Of a stretch of 64,000 bases of DNA, positions 53,320-64,000 are shown in pieces. The first letter of the stretch is position 1. The number at the start of each line of letters is the position of its first letter. A program made the position numbers and the translations under genes. Source of the stretch: Microbacterium sp. GCS4 (GTDB lineage Bacteria > Actinomycetota > Actinomycetes > Actinomycetales > Microbacteriaceae); NCBI RefSeq assembly GCF_001262495.1, contig NZ_LGYE01000002.1, positions 880,355 through 944,354 on the forward strand, in the 5' to 3' direction. The notes beneath the pieces are model-generated. The model was not told the origin of the DNA, did not search any database, and saw only the letters and a list, made by a program, of their open reading frames with translations.

Positions 53320-54233
53320 CCGACATCCAGGACACCACGCCGGACGTCGCCGCCGTCAAGGCCTCGACGCTGATCGAGTCGCTGCCGTGGCTCAAGAAGT
53401 TCCGCGACCAGATCGTCGTCGTCAAGTACGGCGGCAACGCGATGGTCTCCGACGAGCTGCAGGAGGCGTTCGCGCAGGACATCGCCTACCTCCGGTACGT
53501 GGGCGTGCTGCCCGTGGTCGTGCACGGCGGAGGGCCGCAGATCTCGAACATGCTGAACCGGCTCGAGATCCCGAGCGAGTTCAAGGGCGGATACCGGGTC
53601 ACGAACACCGAGGCGATCAGCGTCGTCCGAATGGTCCTCACGGGGCAGGTGAACCCGCAGCTCGTCTCCAAGATCAACTCCCACGGCCCGATCGCGACGG
53701 GCCTGAGCGGTGAGGACGCCGGTCTGTTCGGCGGTCGCCGCCGTGGTGTCGTGATCGACGGCGAGGAGATCGATCTCGGTCGCGTGGGCGACGTCGTGGA
53801 GGTCGACCCCACACCCGTGCTCGACCACCTCGCGGCCGGACGCGTGCCGGTCGTGTCGAGCATCGCGCCCGACCTCGACCACCCCGGCCAGTCGCTCAAC
53901 GTGAACGCGGATGCCGCAGCGGCGGCGCTCGCGGTGGCGCTGAAGGCGCGCAAGCTCGTGATCCTCACGGACGTGCCCGGCCTGTACGCCGACTGGCCCA
54001 ACCGCGACTCGCTCGTGTCGCACATCACTTCGGGAGCGCTCGTCGAGATGCTCCCGACGCTCGAGTCCGGCATGATCCCCAAGATGCGGGCGTGCCTGGA
54101 TGCCGTCGAGGGCGGCGTCGACGCCGCCGCGATCATCGACGGACGCGTGCCGCACTCGGTGCTCGTCGAGTTGTTCACCAGCAAGGGAATCGGAACGGAA
54201 GTAGTCGTGGGAAGCGCAGGGACGGACGCATGA
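53316..54233 (+). CDS. argB: Acetylglutamate kinase
   Basis: 305 residues of amino-acid-kinase fold. KYGGNAM and VHGGGPQIS are the phosphate loops; [30 protein letters not shown] binds ATP. It carries an N-terminal extension of about 25 residues ([13 protein letters not shown]), the helix found in hexameric arginine-inhibited kinases, so feedback inhibition by arginine is likely. Confidence 0.96.
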   Translation: MTDIQDTTPDVAAVKASTLIESLPWLKKFRDQIVVVKYGGNAMVSDELQEAFAQDIAYLRYVGVLPVVVHGGGPQISNMLNRLEIPSEFKGGYRVTNTEAISVVRMVLTGQVNPQLVSKINSHGPIATGLSGEDAGLFGGRRRGVVIDGEEIDLGRVGDVVEVDPTPVLDHLAAGRVPVVSSIAPDLDHPGQSLNVNADAAAAALAVALKARKLVILTDVPGLYADWPNRDSLVSHITSGALVEMLPTLESGMIPKMRACLDAVEGGVDAAAIIDGRVPHSVLVELFTSKGIGTEVVVGSAGTDA

Positions 54234-55437
54234 GCAACTGGCAGGATGACGCGGCGACCGATCTGGTCCTCAACGCGGGGCCGCGCCTCGCGATGCTCAC
54301 GCGCGGTGAGGGCTCGTACCTGTGGGACTCGGAGGGGCGACGCCACCTCGACTTCCTCGCCGGCATCGCCGTGACCTCGCTCGGCCACGCGCATCCGGTG
54401 TTCGTGGAGGCCGTGTCGACGCAGGCCGCCACCCTCGCGCACGTCTCCAACTATTTCGCGACGCCCTCGCAGCTGGCGCTCGCCGCGCGTCTCAAGCGCC
54501 TCGCGGGCGCGGGCTCCGACGGCCGGGTTTTCTTCTCCAACTCGGGTGCGGAAGCGAACGAAGCCGCGTTCAAGCTGGCCCGTCTGCACGGTGGAGCCGA
54601 GAAGCCGCGCATCCTCGCTCTCGAGAACGGCTTCCACGGTCGCACGATGGGCTCCCTCGCGCTCACGGCGAAGGAGGCCATGCGCGCGCCCTTCGAGCCG
54701 ATGCCCGGCGGCGTCGAGCACATCCCCGCGATGATCGAGGCATTGGAGGCGGCGATCGACGACCGTGTCGCCGCCGTGATCGTGGAGCCCATCCAGGGCG
54801 AGGCCGGCGTGGTCGAACTCCCCGAGGGGTACCTGGCCGCTGCGCGCTCACTCACGCTGGCGCACGGCGCGCTGCTCATCGTCGACGAGATCCAGACCGG
54901 CGCCGGACGCACCGGCGCCTGGTTCGGGTTCAGCCACGAGGGCATCACCCCCGACGCCATCACGCTCGCGAAGGGCATCGGCGGCGGTTTCCCGATCGGC
55001 GCTCTCGTCACCTACGGGGCGGCCAGCGCGCTGTTCACGCCCGGCTCGCACGGATCGACCTTCGGCGGCAACCCGCTGGCGACCGCCGTGGCCGATGCCG
55101 TGCTCGCCGAGATCGAGCGCGCGGGACTTGTCGACAACGCGGCCCGCCGCGGCGAAGAGCTGCGCGACATCGTCCTGGGCATCGACTCGCCCATCGTGAG
55201 CGGCGTCCGCGGTCGCGGCCTGCTGATCGGCGTGGGGCTGACCGCGCCCGTCGCGAACGAGGTCGTCGCGGCCGCCCAGGAGCGCGGACTGATCGTGAAC
55301 GCTGCGAATCCCGAGACCGTGCGCATCGCGCCGGCCCTCACCATCGGCGACGCCGAGCTCGCCGAGTTCCGCGAGCTGTTCACCGCCGCGCTCGCCGACG
55401 TCTCGGCATCCCTCACCTCCTCCGGAAAGGCCGACCT

Positions 55438-55441
<4 letters not shown>
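54230..55441 (+). CDS. argD: Acetylornithine aminotransferase
   Basis: 403 residues, class III PLP aminotransferase. [18 protein letters not shown] binds the cofactor phosphate, [27 protein letters not shown] and [15 protein letters not shown], with the Schiff-base lysine in [15 protein letters not shown]. Start at 54230 overlaps the argB stop. Confidence 0.95.
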
Positions 55442-57797
<2,356 letters not shown>

Positions 57798-57801
57798 GGG
57801 G

Positions 57802-57839
57802 CTCGCGCCCGACTCAGTGCCTCGCGCCCGACTCAGTGC
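57802..57839. repeat. Perfect 19-bp tandem duplication after argH
   Basis: CTCGCGCCCGACTCAGTGC occurs twice head to tail (57802-57820 and 57821-57839). The second copy contains the stop codon of the convergent DUF1349 gene. Confidence 0.85.
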
Positions 57840-58423
57840 AGGGAGTCGTCGGCGGGAGTCCGCGTCCAGCGCGTGAAGGTCACGGTGAGCCCGGCGCGCG
57901 TCGGCGCGGCGAGGAAGGGGCCGGCGGATGCCGCGCGCGCACCGTCGAACGGTGCCACACGCACCAGGCGCCACGGGCCGTCGCCCGCACGGGCGCGCAC
58001 CACGACGGCATCCGCCCATCGACTCACGCGCACCGTGATCTCGGCGTCGCGCCAGTCGTCGACGTGTCCCACCGACCAGTCGGAGCGGACGTCGGTGACG
58101 ACGGCGCCGAGCCCGAGGTGGCCGTCGGCGTACTCGACGCCCGCCTTGATCCAGTGCTCGTCGTCGGCGTGCACGAAGACCCCTGCCTGGTCGAACTGTC
58201 CACTCCACGGGGCGCGGAACGAGACCTCGACGGCGTCTCCCACGGCGAGGGGCGCCAGCAGCGCGTGCTCGGTGTCGTGCACGAATCCGTAGGCGGTGTG
58301 TCGCCAGGCGTCGCTGCCCTCCACGGCGGTCGCATCGAGGTGATCGGCCTCCAGTGCGGACACGGCTGCGGGGGAGTGCGTCCAGGTTCCGCGGGACCAG
58401 GGCATGTTCTCGGTCTGAGGCAT
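57833..58423 (-). CDS. DUF1349 (concanavalin-like) domain protein
   Basis: 196 residues, beta-rich lectin/glucanase-like fold. Motifs DAWRHTAYGFVHDTEHALLAP, FDQAGVFVHADDEHWIKAGVEYADG and VVRARAGDGPWRLVRVAPF are characteristic. Relatives in yeast and bacteria have unclear roles, perhaps binding a carbohydrate; no catalytic site is assignable. It is divergent from satD across 59 bp. Confidence 0.85.
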   Translation of the reverse strand: MPQTENMPWSRGTWTHSPAAVSALEADHLDATAVEGSDAWRHTAYGFVHDTEHALLAPLAVGDAVEVSFRAPWSGQFDQAGVFVHADDEHWIKAGVEYADGHLGLGAVVTDVRSDWSVGHVDDWRDAEITVRVSRWADAVVVRARAGDGPWRLVRVAPFDGARAASAGPFLAAPTRAGLTVTFTRWTRTPADDSLH

Positions 58424-58482
58424 AATCCGAGCTTATAACCCATTGGGGCATAAAGCCAGGATATGCATGATACGGTTATCTC
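58424..58482. promoter_or_regulatory. Divergent DUF1349/satD promoter region with inverted repeat
   Basis: AT-rich compared with the neighbourhood. ATAACC (58435-58440) and GGTTAT (58474-58479) are inverted copies with 33 nt between. TACGGT (58471-58476) is a -10 box 6 nt before the satD ATG and overlaps the right arm. TTATAA lies on the minus strand before the DUF1349 gene. Confidence 0.5.
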
Positions 58483-59127
58483 ATGGTCATCGCTGTGGTC
58501 GCCGACATCGTGGGCTCTCGCAAGCTCGACGATCGTACCTCCGCGCAGCGCATTCTCGACGAGACGATCGCGCGGGTCGAGGCCGACCTGCCGCTCGCGC
58601 AGCAACCGCTCACTCCCACGGTCGGCGACGAGCAGCAGGGCGTCTACCGCGCGCTCGACGACGCCCTCGTGTCGCTCCTGATGATCCAGCTGCGGCTTCC
58701 CGACGGCATCGCCTTCCGTTTCGGGATCGGGATCGGCGCCGTGAGCGCGGTGGAGTCCGTGCACGGCGAGCTCGCGGACGGGCCGGGCTGGTATGCGGCG
58801 CGCGCCGCGATCGACACCGTGCACGCGAAGGAGGGTCGCGCCGTGCCGGGAGCGCGGACGTGGATTGTCGGTGCCCCGGGGCAGGATGAGGTCATGCCGA
58901 GCACGATCGCCGCGTCCAACGCCTACCTCCTCGTCCGCGACGAGTTGGTCGGAGCGATGTCCGAGCGCGAACGTCGCCTCACCTACGGCCGCCTGATCGG
59001 CAGGTCGCAGCAGGAGCTCGCGGCCGACGAGGGCATCTCGCAGCCCAGTGTGTCGAAGTCCCTGCGGAGCGCCGGAAGCGCGGCGCTCCTCGACGGCGTC
59101 GCCGCATTGCGAGGGGACTCGGCATGA
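58483..59127 (+). CDS. SatD family protein with C-terminal helix-turn-helix
   Basis: 214 residues. Opens MVIAVVADIVGSRKLDDR, the SatD signature. A nucleotide-cyclase-like central part contains TVGDEQQGVYRAL and FRFGIGIGAV. The C-terminal 60 residues (RERRLTYGRLIGRSQQELAADEGISQPSVSKSLRSAG) read as a sigma-like helix-turn-helix. Function is not established beyond acid-tolerance links in streptococci. Probably leaderless and possibly autoregulated. First gene of a three-gene operon. Confidence 0.82.
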   Translation: MVIAVVADIVGSRKLDDRTSAQRILDETIARVEADLPLAQQPLTPTVGDEQQGVYRALDDALVSLLMIQLRLPDGIAFRFGIGIGAVSAVESVHGELADGPGWYAARAAIDTVHAKEGRAVPGARTWIVGAPGQDEVMPSTIAASNAYLLVRDELVGAMSERERRLTYGRLIGRSQQELAADEGISQPSVSKSLRSAGSAALLDGVAALRGDSA

Positions 59128-59423
59128 TCGTCGCGGGATTCGTGCTGCTCGCGGTCGGCGCCGCCGATCTCGTGAGGCAGTTCGCTCCCCGGCGGTGGAT
59201 CGGCTACCTCACCGTCACGGTGATCCTGCTGCTCCTCGGGAGTGTCGGCGACGCACTGCTGCCGATGCTCGCCGCGCTCGTGGTCGGCGCCCTCTGGGTG
59301 TGGTGCATGCCCTCGGAGCGACCGGCGCCGCTCGGATTCTGGCCCGCGGCGCTCCTGGGACTGCTGAGCATCGGCAGCGTCGTGTGGATCGCACCGCGCG
59401 TCGACACCGGACTGATCGGATAG
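59124..59423 (+). CDS. Small membrane protein of the satD operon
   Basis: 99 residues with three hydrophobic segments (about 3-20, 30-60 and 70-90). ATGA overlap with satD. No recognised family; small membrane partners of SatD are common in actinobacterial neighbourhoods. Confidence 0.75.
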   Translation: MIVAGFVLLAVGAADLVRQFAPRRWIGYLTVTVILLLLGSVGDALLPMLAALVVGALWVWCMPSERPAPLGFWPAALLGLLSIGSVVWIAPRVDTGLIG

Positions 59424-60014
59424 GTGTGGGAGCTGCGTTCACCGTTCGGTGAGGTGCCGTTCGACCTCGCGATGCTCGCCCTCGGGGCAGGCGTGTTCCT
59501 GCTCGAGTCCTCGAACCTCGTCGTCCGGGCGGCGCTCGACGGCGAACACACCTGGCGTCCGACGGACATCACGCGCGTGACCTCCGGGGCAGACGGACCG
59601 GCGTCGCCGGAAGCCGAGACCGCGCCGGATTCAGGCACTGCCCCGGATCCGGGCACTGCCCCGGCCACCGCCGCAGCAGCGGACGCCGCGTCCTTCTCCG
59701 GAGCGGGTGATCCCGCAGACGATCCGCTGCACCTCGCCGCCGGATCCCGCGCGCCTCGCGATCCGCGGGCCGGTTTCAAGGGCGGCCGACTGATCGGTCC
59801 GCTCGAGCGCATCCTGGTCCTCATCCTCACGCTCGCGGCGGCCTACCCGATCCTCGCCGCGATGCTGGCGGCGAAGGGCATCGTCCGGTTCCCGGAGATC
59901 TCCCGCGACGGGGAGACCGGGGCGCGAGCGGAGTACTTCCTCGTCGGCAGCCTCGTGAGCTGGGTCATCGCCCTCGGCGCCGCCTTCCTCGTCTGGTGGG
60001 CCGCGCACAGCTGA
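59424..60014 (+). CDS. Hypothetical membrane protein of the satD operon
   Basis: 196 residues from a GTG directly after the previous stop. One helix near the N-terminus (about 12-35), an Ala/Pro/Asp-rich loop (about 55-105, including the repeat PDSGTAPDPGTAPA), then two helices (about 130-153 and 170-192) separated by a polar segment. No domain recognised. The adjacent stop/start suggests re-initiation. Confidence 0.72.
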   Translation: MWELRSPFGEVPFDLAMLALGAGVFLLESSNLVVRAALDGEHTWRPTDITRVTSGADGPASPEAETAPDSGTAPDPGTAPATAAAADAASFSGAGDPADDPLHLAAGSRAPRDPRAGFKGGRLIGPLERILVLILTLAAAYPILAAMLAAKGIVRFPEISRDGETGARAEYFLVGSLVSWVIALGAAFLVWWAAHS

Positions 60015-60084
60015 CGTCCGAGCCGGCTCCCGTCACCGGCGACGGCGCGATTCGGGATGCCCTCGCGCTGATAGCCTGGAGCGC

Positions 60085-61386
60085 GTGTCTGATTCCGCTC
60101 TGACGACCGCGAGCCCTGCGATCGACCCCACGTTCGAGAACGTGTGGGACGAACTCGTGTGGCGCGGCCTCGTCCACGTGTCCACTGACCAGGAGGCGCT
60201 GCGCGCCCTTCTCGCCGGGGACCCGATCACGTATTACTGCGGCTTCGACCCGACGGCGCCGAGCCTGCACCTGGGCAACCTCGTTCAGCTGCTCACGCTC
60301 CGCCGCATCCAGCTCGCCGGACACAAGCCCCTCGGTCTCGTCGGCGGTTCGACGGGCCTGATCGGCGATCCACGACCGACGGCCGAGCGCACGCTGAACA
60401 CGCGCGAGACGGTCGAGGAATGGGTGGGGCGACTGCGGTCGCAGGTCGAGCGCTACCTGAGCTTCGAGGGCGAGAACGCCGCCCGCATGGTGAACAACCT
60501 CGACTGGACGGCGCCGATGTCGGCGATCGACTTCCTCCGCGAGATCGGCAAGCACTACCGTGTCGGCACCATGCTGAAGAAGGACGCGGTCGCCGCGCGT
60601 CTGAACTCGGATGCGGGCATCAGCTACACCGAGTTCAGCTACCAGATCCTGCAGGGCATGGACTTCCTCGAGCTGTACCGCCAGTACGACTGCGTGCTGC
60701 AGACAGGGGGCTCCGACCAGTGGGGCAACCTCACGAGCGGCACGGACCTGATCCATCGCGTCGAGGGCACCTCGGTGCACGCGATCGGCACGCCGCTGAT
60801 CACGAACAGCGACGGCACCAAGTTCGGCAAGAGCGAGGGCAATGCGATCTGGCTGGATGCCGAGATGTGCAGTCCGTACCGGATGTACCAGTTCTGGCTG
60901 AGCACGGCGGATGCCGACGTAGTAGACCGCCTCAAGGTGTTCACGTTCCTGACGCGGGCGGAGATCGAGGAGTACGCGGCGCTGGTCGAGGCGGAGCCGT
61001 TCCGCCGGGCGGCGCAGAAGCGCCTCGCGCTCGAGGTCGTCACGACGGTGCACGGCTCCGCTGCTGCCGCCGCCGTGATCGCCGCCTCGGAGGCGCTGTT
61101 CGGCCAGGGCGACCTGACCGCGCTCGACGCCGGGACGCTGCGCTCGGCTCTCGAGGAGCTGCCGAACACGACGGTCGCGCGGGGATACCCCGTGATCGAC
61201 GCGCTCGTCGACACCGGACTCGTGGCGAGCCTCTCGGAGGCGCGGCGGGCCATCGCCCAGGGCGGCGTGTCGATCGACGGCATCCGGGTGGAGGACGACA
61301 CGGCGACCATCCAGGGCGCGCTGCCGGGAGGGGCGTCCGTGCTCCGGCGCGGCAAGAAGACCCTCGCCGGCGTGTTCGTGTCCTGA
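60085..61386 (+). CDS. tyrS: Tyrosine-tRNA ligase
   Basis: 433 residues, class I. The HIGH-type motif is HLGNL, the tyrosine pocket includes YQILQGMDFLEL and GGSDQWGNL, and the KMSKS-type loop is KFGKSEG. The C-terminal S4 domain (about 365-433) starts SLSEARRAIAQGGVSIDG. GTG start with TAGCCT 7 nt upstream, another leaderless-type arrangement. Confidence 0.97.
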   Translation: MSDSALTTASPAIDPTFENVWDELVWRGLVHVSTDQEALRALLAGDPITYYCGFDPTAPSLHLGNLVQLLTLRRIQLAGHKPLGLVGGSTGLIGDPRPTAERTLNTRETVEEWVGRLRSQVERYLSFEGENAARMVNNLDWTAPMSAIDFLREIGKHYRVGTMLKKDAVAARLNSDAGISYTEFSYQILQGMDFLELYRQYDCVLQTGGSDQWGNLTSGTDLIHRVEGTSVHAIGTPLITNSDGTKFGKSEGNAIWLDAEMCSPYRMYQFWLSTADADVVDRLKVFTFLTRAEIEEYAALVEAEPFRRAAQKRLALEVVTTVHGSAAAAAVIAASEALFGQGDLTALDAGTLRSALEELPNTTVARGYPVIDALVDTGLVASLSEARRAIAQGGVSIDGIRVEDDTATIQGALPGGASVLRRGKKTLAGVFVS

Positions 61387-61411
61387 CCGGCATCCGCATT
61401 CTCGACGTCTG

Positions 61412-61447
61412 ACGGCGGCGACCGGGTTCTCTCCAGGTCGCCGCCGT
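61412..61447 (+). terminator. Terminator-like hairpin after tyrS
   Basis: A 12-bp perfect stem, ACGGCGGCGACC with GGTCGCCGCCGT, around a 12-nt loop, 26 nt after the stop codon. No U-tract. Confidence 0.7.
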
Positions 61448-61485
61448 TAGGCTTCCTGCGATCGTCGTCCGACAGGAGATCAGCG

Positions 61486-62280
61486 ATGCCCTTCACACCG
61501 AGCCATGCCGTGGTCGCCCTGCCGTTCATCCGCACTCCGCTGGTGCCCGCGGCGATCGCGATCGGCGCCATGACGCCGGACCTGCCGCTGTTCGTACGGG
61601 GCGTCGGCCTCGACTACGGTTTCACGCACACGGCGACGAACGTCGTGTGGACGGCGGCGCTGGCGTTCGCGCTGCTCATGCTCTGGCGCGTGCTGCTCCG
61701 CCCTGCCGTGCCGGAGCTGATGCCGTCGTGGATTGCGCGCCGCCTTCCGACCGAGTGGTCCGATACCGGCCGGGCCGCCGCTTCGAGGGCGATCGGCGCG
61801 GGGGAGAGCCGGCTGTACCCGCTGATGCTCGTGGTGTCGTTGATCCTGGGCGTCCTGTCGCACATCCTCTGGGACCTGTTCACCCACGAGGGGCGGTGGG
61901 GCGTGGAGACGTTCCCGGTGCTCGATGCGATGTGGGGTCCGCTCACCGGTTTCAAATGGCTCCAGCACGGATCGAGCCTGGTGGGTCTGGTCGTGATCGG
62001 CCTCTGGGCCCTCCTCCGACTGCGCCGGGCCGAACCCCGCTCCGCGGTGGTCCAGTCCGTTCCGGCAGCGGTGCGTCTGGCCTGGTGGATCTCCCTTCCG
62101 GCGATCCTCGTGACGGCCTGTGTGATCGGCTACCTCGCGTACGGCCCGTTCACGTCGGAGTTCACGGTGCAGCATCTGGCCTACCGGATGCTCCCGCCCG
62201 CGTGCGCGCTGTGGGGCGTGCTCACGCTGCTGCTCTGCCTCGCGATGCCGCTGTTCCGGCGTGTTCACCAGCCGGCGTGA
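61486..62280 (+). CDS. DUF4184 family membrane protein
   Basis: 264 residues. Begins MPFTPSHAVVALPF, the family hallmark, followed by TPDLPLFVRG. Later GVLSHILWDLFTHEGRWG has conserved His/Asp residues similar to metal-dependent membrane hydrolases of the YdjM group. Six or seven hydrophobic segments. Activity unknown. The last 16 bp overlap the 3' end of the convergent CoA-transferase gene. Confidence 0.85.
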   Translation: MPFTPSHAVVALPFIRTPLVPAAIAIGAMTPDLPLFVRGVGLDYGFTHTATNVVWTAALAFALLMLWRVLLRPAVPELMPSWIARRLPTEWSDTGRAAASRAIGAGESRLYPLMLVVSLILGVLSHILWDLFTHEGRWGVETFPVLDAMWGPLTGFKWLQHGSSLVGLVVIGLWALLRLRRAEPRSAVVQSVPAAVRLAWWISLPAILVTACVIGYLAYGPFTSEFTVQHLAYRMLPPACALWGVLTLLLCLAMPLFRRVHQPA

Positions 62281-63590
62281 TCGGATCCCCACGCGTGGGG
62301 AGGTTCGAACTCGAAGCCCGGCAGCGCTGAGCGCGCGGTGACGATCCTGCGTCCGTCGACGAGGAATCGCGCGGTCGGATCCGCGGTGGATCCCGTCGCG
62401 GATCGGCTCTCGGAGGCGGGAACGGGCTCCGCCCGGCGAGGCATGCCGAGCAGCTCTGCGGCGACCCTGCGGAGCGAGGTGCGGACGACCGACGAACGTC
62501 CCTCGTGGCCGCCCTTGCGGAGCAGGGCTGTGATGGCGGCGGCGAGGAGGTAGCCGGCGCTGTGGTCGAGAGCCTGCGCAGGGAGGGCACCGGGGTGGAT
62601 GCCGTCGGAGGACTCGACCCACGAGATCCCCGCGGAGGCCTGGACCAGGCTGTCGAACCCCGCGGCGTCGGGCTGATCCTCGCCCCACGCGCTGAGCTGG
62701 CCGACGATGAGACGGGGGTTCCGCGCGAGGAGGTATGCGGGTGCGAGGCCGAGGCGGGCGATGGACGCGGGTCGATAGCCGAGCACGACGACGTCGGCGG
62801 CCTCGACCAGCTCCGACATGCGCGGCGAGCGGGCGTCGAGCAGTGCGCTCCTCTTGCCGTGTCCCGTGTCGAGGTGCTGCCATTCCGGTTCAGCGAGCAT
62901 CGGCGGGTCGATGCGGAGTACGTCGGCGCCGAGCAGTGCGAGCGTGCGGGTCGCCACGGGCCCTGCGATCACCCGCGTGAGATCGAGAACGCGGATGCCG
63001 GCGAGCGGGAGACCGTCGCCGTCAGCGGGGGAGTCTTCTCGGGGCAGGGCCGTGCCGTCGACACGCTCGACCTCCACAAGCGGGTGCGCGCGAAGGATCG
63101 TGTCCGCGATGTGGTCTTCCGGGTCGACGGAGACGGCGAGGCCACCAGCCGCCGTGATGTGGGTGAGAGCGACAGAGGTGGTCAGGCGTGAGACGACGGC
63201 GGCGAGAGCGTCGGCATCCGTTCCCTCGGGGAGGCCGAGACCGCGAACCAGCGCCGCGGCGTGATGCGGGTAGTTTCCATGCGTGCGGATCCATCCGTCG
63301 CCTGTGGGCCAGAACCCGGAGTACGGCGACCAGACCGAGGGGGCCGATCCGTCCAGAGTCAGCAGGCGGTCGCTGCGGTACGCCGCGGCGACCCGGGTGC
63401 CGTCGATCAGGGCCGGATCGACTCCGGAAGCGAGCGCGACGGCCGAGACGCTGGCAGACGCGAGGTCGCCGCAGGCCAGACGAGAAGGCAGAGGGACAGC
63501 AGCGAGGTCGTCCGGGGAGGGGAGCGACGACGTGGGGATGCCGAGCTCTCCGGCCACGCGGGAGAGCACCTCGAACGCGGCGACACTCAT
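62265..63590 (-). CDS. CaiB/BaiF family CoA transferase (type III)
   Basis: 441 residues from ATG 63590. Family III CoA transferase: LAGIRVLDLTRVIAGPVATRTLALLGADVLRIDPP is the N-terminal CoA-binding signature, here placed in the middle (about 215-250). The preceding part includes WSPYSGFWPTGDGWIRTHGNYPHHAAAL, normally a C-terminal element. This tandem half/half order is typical of two-domain or alpha-methylacyl-CoA-racemase-like members. Then VVLGYRPASIARLGL and WGEDQPDAAGFDSLVQASAG. The acyl substrate is unknown. Longer in-frame starts lack support. Confidence 0.83.
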   Translation of the reverse strand: MSVAAFEVLSRVAGELGIPTSSLPSPDDLAAVPLPSRLACGDLASASVSAVALASGVDPALIDGTRVAAAYRSDRLLTLDGSAPSVWSPYSGFWPTGDGWIRTHGNYPHHAAALVRGLGLPEGTDADALAAVVSRLTTSVALTHITAAGGLAVSVDPEDHIADTILRAHPLVEVERVDGTALPREDSPADGDGLPLAGIRVLDLTRVIAGPVATRTLALLGADVLRIDPPMLAEPEWQHLDTGHGKRSALLDARSPRMSELVEAADVVVLGYRPASIARLGLAPAYLLARNPRLIVGQLSAWGEDQPDAAGFDSLVQASAGISWVESSDGIHPGALPAQALDHSAGYLLAAAITALLRKGGHEGRSSVVRTSLRRVAAELLGMPRRAEPVPASESRSATGSTADPTARFLVDGRRIVTARSALPGFEFEPPHAWGSDHAGW

Positions 63591-63694
63591 GGCGCGATCG
63601 TATCCCTGCGAACTGTCGGCTTCGAAAACCGGCGCTGATCCGGGACGATCTCGAAGGAGTCCGCGGACGACACGCCCGGGGTGATGGGCTCGAT

Positions 63695-64000
63695 TTGCCA
63701 GAACCCCGGAACCCACGTAACTTATTACTTGTTCGCCCCACAGGGAAGCGGAGAAGCCCAGAGCTTCACCCCCCTCAAGCGGAGAACCACTCCCGATCCT
63801 CTCACTTGTGAGATCAGGCGCCTGCGTCTAGGATGGGAGATCCACCCCTTCTGCGGCTGTCATCGGCTGCGCAACGGATCTCAGATCCGTGCGGCGCGCT
63901 GGTTTGACAAGCGAGTCAGGGTGGGTAAGATTGAGAAGTTGCCCTTCGGGCCTGACTGTGATGGTTGGGTCGGGGGAGCGTCCGATCCTTGAGAACTCAA
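63695..64000 (+). promoter_or_regulatory. Tandem promoters and leader of an rRNA operon
   Basis: Three promoter-like pairs in series: TTGCCA-17-TAACTT (63695-63723), TTGTGA-17-TAGGAT (63806-63834) and TTGACA-16-TAAGAT (63904-63931). They are followed by leader sequence with GCCCTTCGGGC and the palindrome TTGAGAACTCAA (63989-64000), which I know from the region just before 16S rRNA in Micrococcales (antitermination/processing leader). The 16S gene itself should begin shortly beyond the right edge. No protein gene is visible between 63591 and 64000. Confidence 0.75.

Overview
The window is high-GC (about 70%) actinobacterial chromosome, and gene content and protein sequences point to Microbacteriaceae, most likely Microbacterium. 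The evidence is a Tad pilus cluster with Rv3654c-type minor pilins, DUF2510 proteins beside ftsEX, a DUF1844 gene divergent from infC, TANNNT -10 boxes that often sit 6-9 nt before the start codon (leaderless transcripts), and multi-promoter rRNA leader sequence at the right edge. Most of it is core chromosome. The exception is an accessory patch at about 10.7-13.5 kb with visibly lower GC.

Layout. 1-6.2 kb: end of a probable rph, rdgB, a RibD/DHFR-like reductase, a CDF metal exporter, the non-homologous end-joining pair ligD/ku (divergent), a DedA protein and tRNA-Leu(UAG). 6.3-10.7 kb: Tad/Flp pilus operon (tadA, tadB, tadC, a small pilin-like protein, two TadE-like proteins and an Rv3654c-like protein). 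10.7-13.5 kb: a decayed second copy of the tadC 3' region, then two divergent accessory genes of unknown function. 13.7-16.2 kb: a membrane protein, and an MFS transporter coupled to a Nudix hydrolase. 16.3-22.9 kb: prfB, two tandem DUF2510 membrane proteins, ftsE, ftsX, smpB. 22.9-26.3 kb: S9 peptidase, lexA and a divergent membrane LysM protein that looks like the SOS cell-division suppressor YneA/DivS/Rv2719c. 26.3-32.2 kb: hisC-hisB-hisH, an antisense ParA/EspI-like ATPase, then hisA and an SseB-like gene. 32.2-34.8 kb: a small secreted protein, DUF1844 protein and infC-rpmI-rplT, with infC starting at AUC behind a structured leader. 34.8-38.7 kb: an RNA methyltransferase, then a two-component system in one operon with an orphan TAXI binding lipoprotein. 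39.1-42.5 kb: glutamate-type ABC importer. 42.6-46.1 kb: pheST. 46.1-46.7 kb: MazEF-like toxin-antitoxin. 46.8-50.9 kb: a reductase, TPP riboswitch, thiM and a ThiE-ThiD-TenA fusion. 50.9-57.8 kb: argCJBDFH, preceded by a 27-codon leaderless ORF ending in an arginine run. 57.8-63.6 kb: DUF1349 protein, SatD operon, tyrS, DUF4184 membrane protein and a CaiB-type CoA transferase. 63.7-64 kb: tandem promoters and leader of an rRNA operon.

Strongest leads: the arginine-rich leaderless leader ORF before argC, a candidate translation-sensing attenuator analogous to the poly-cysteine leaderless ORFs of mycobacteria; the lexA/LysM SOS pair with clustered TTCG/CGAA palindromes; the two-component system with a TAXI receptor but no TRAP permease, followed by 11-bp phased repeats before the ABC importer; the 20-bp perfect palindrome over the leaderless promoter of the toxin-antitoxin; and the tadC remnant at the edge of the accessory patch. 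All functional calls come from reading sequence and family knowledge; no searches were run.
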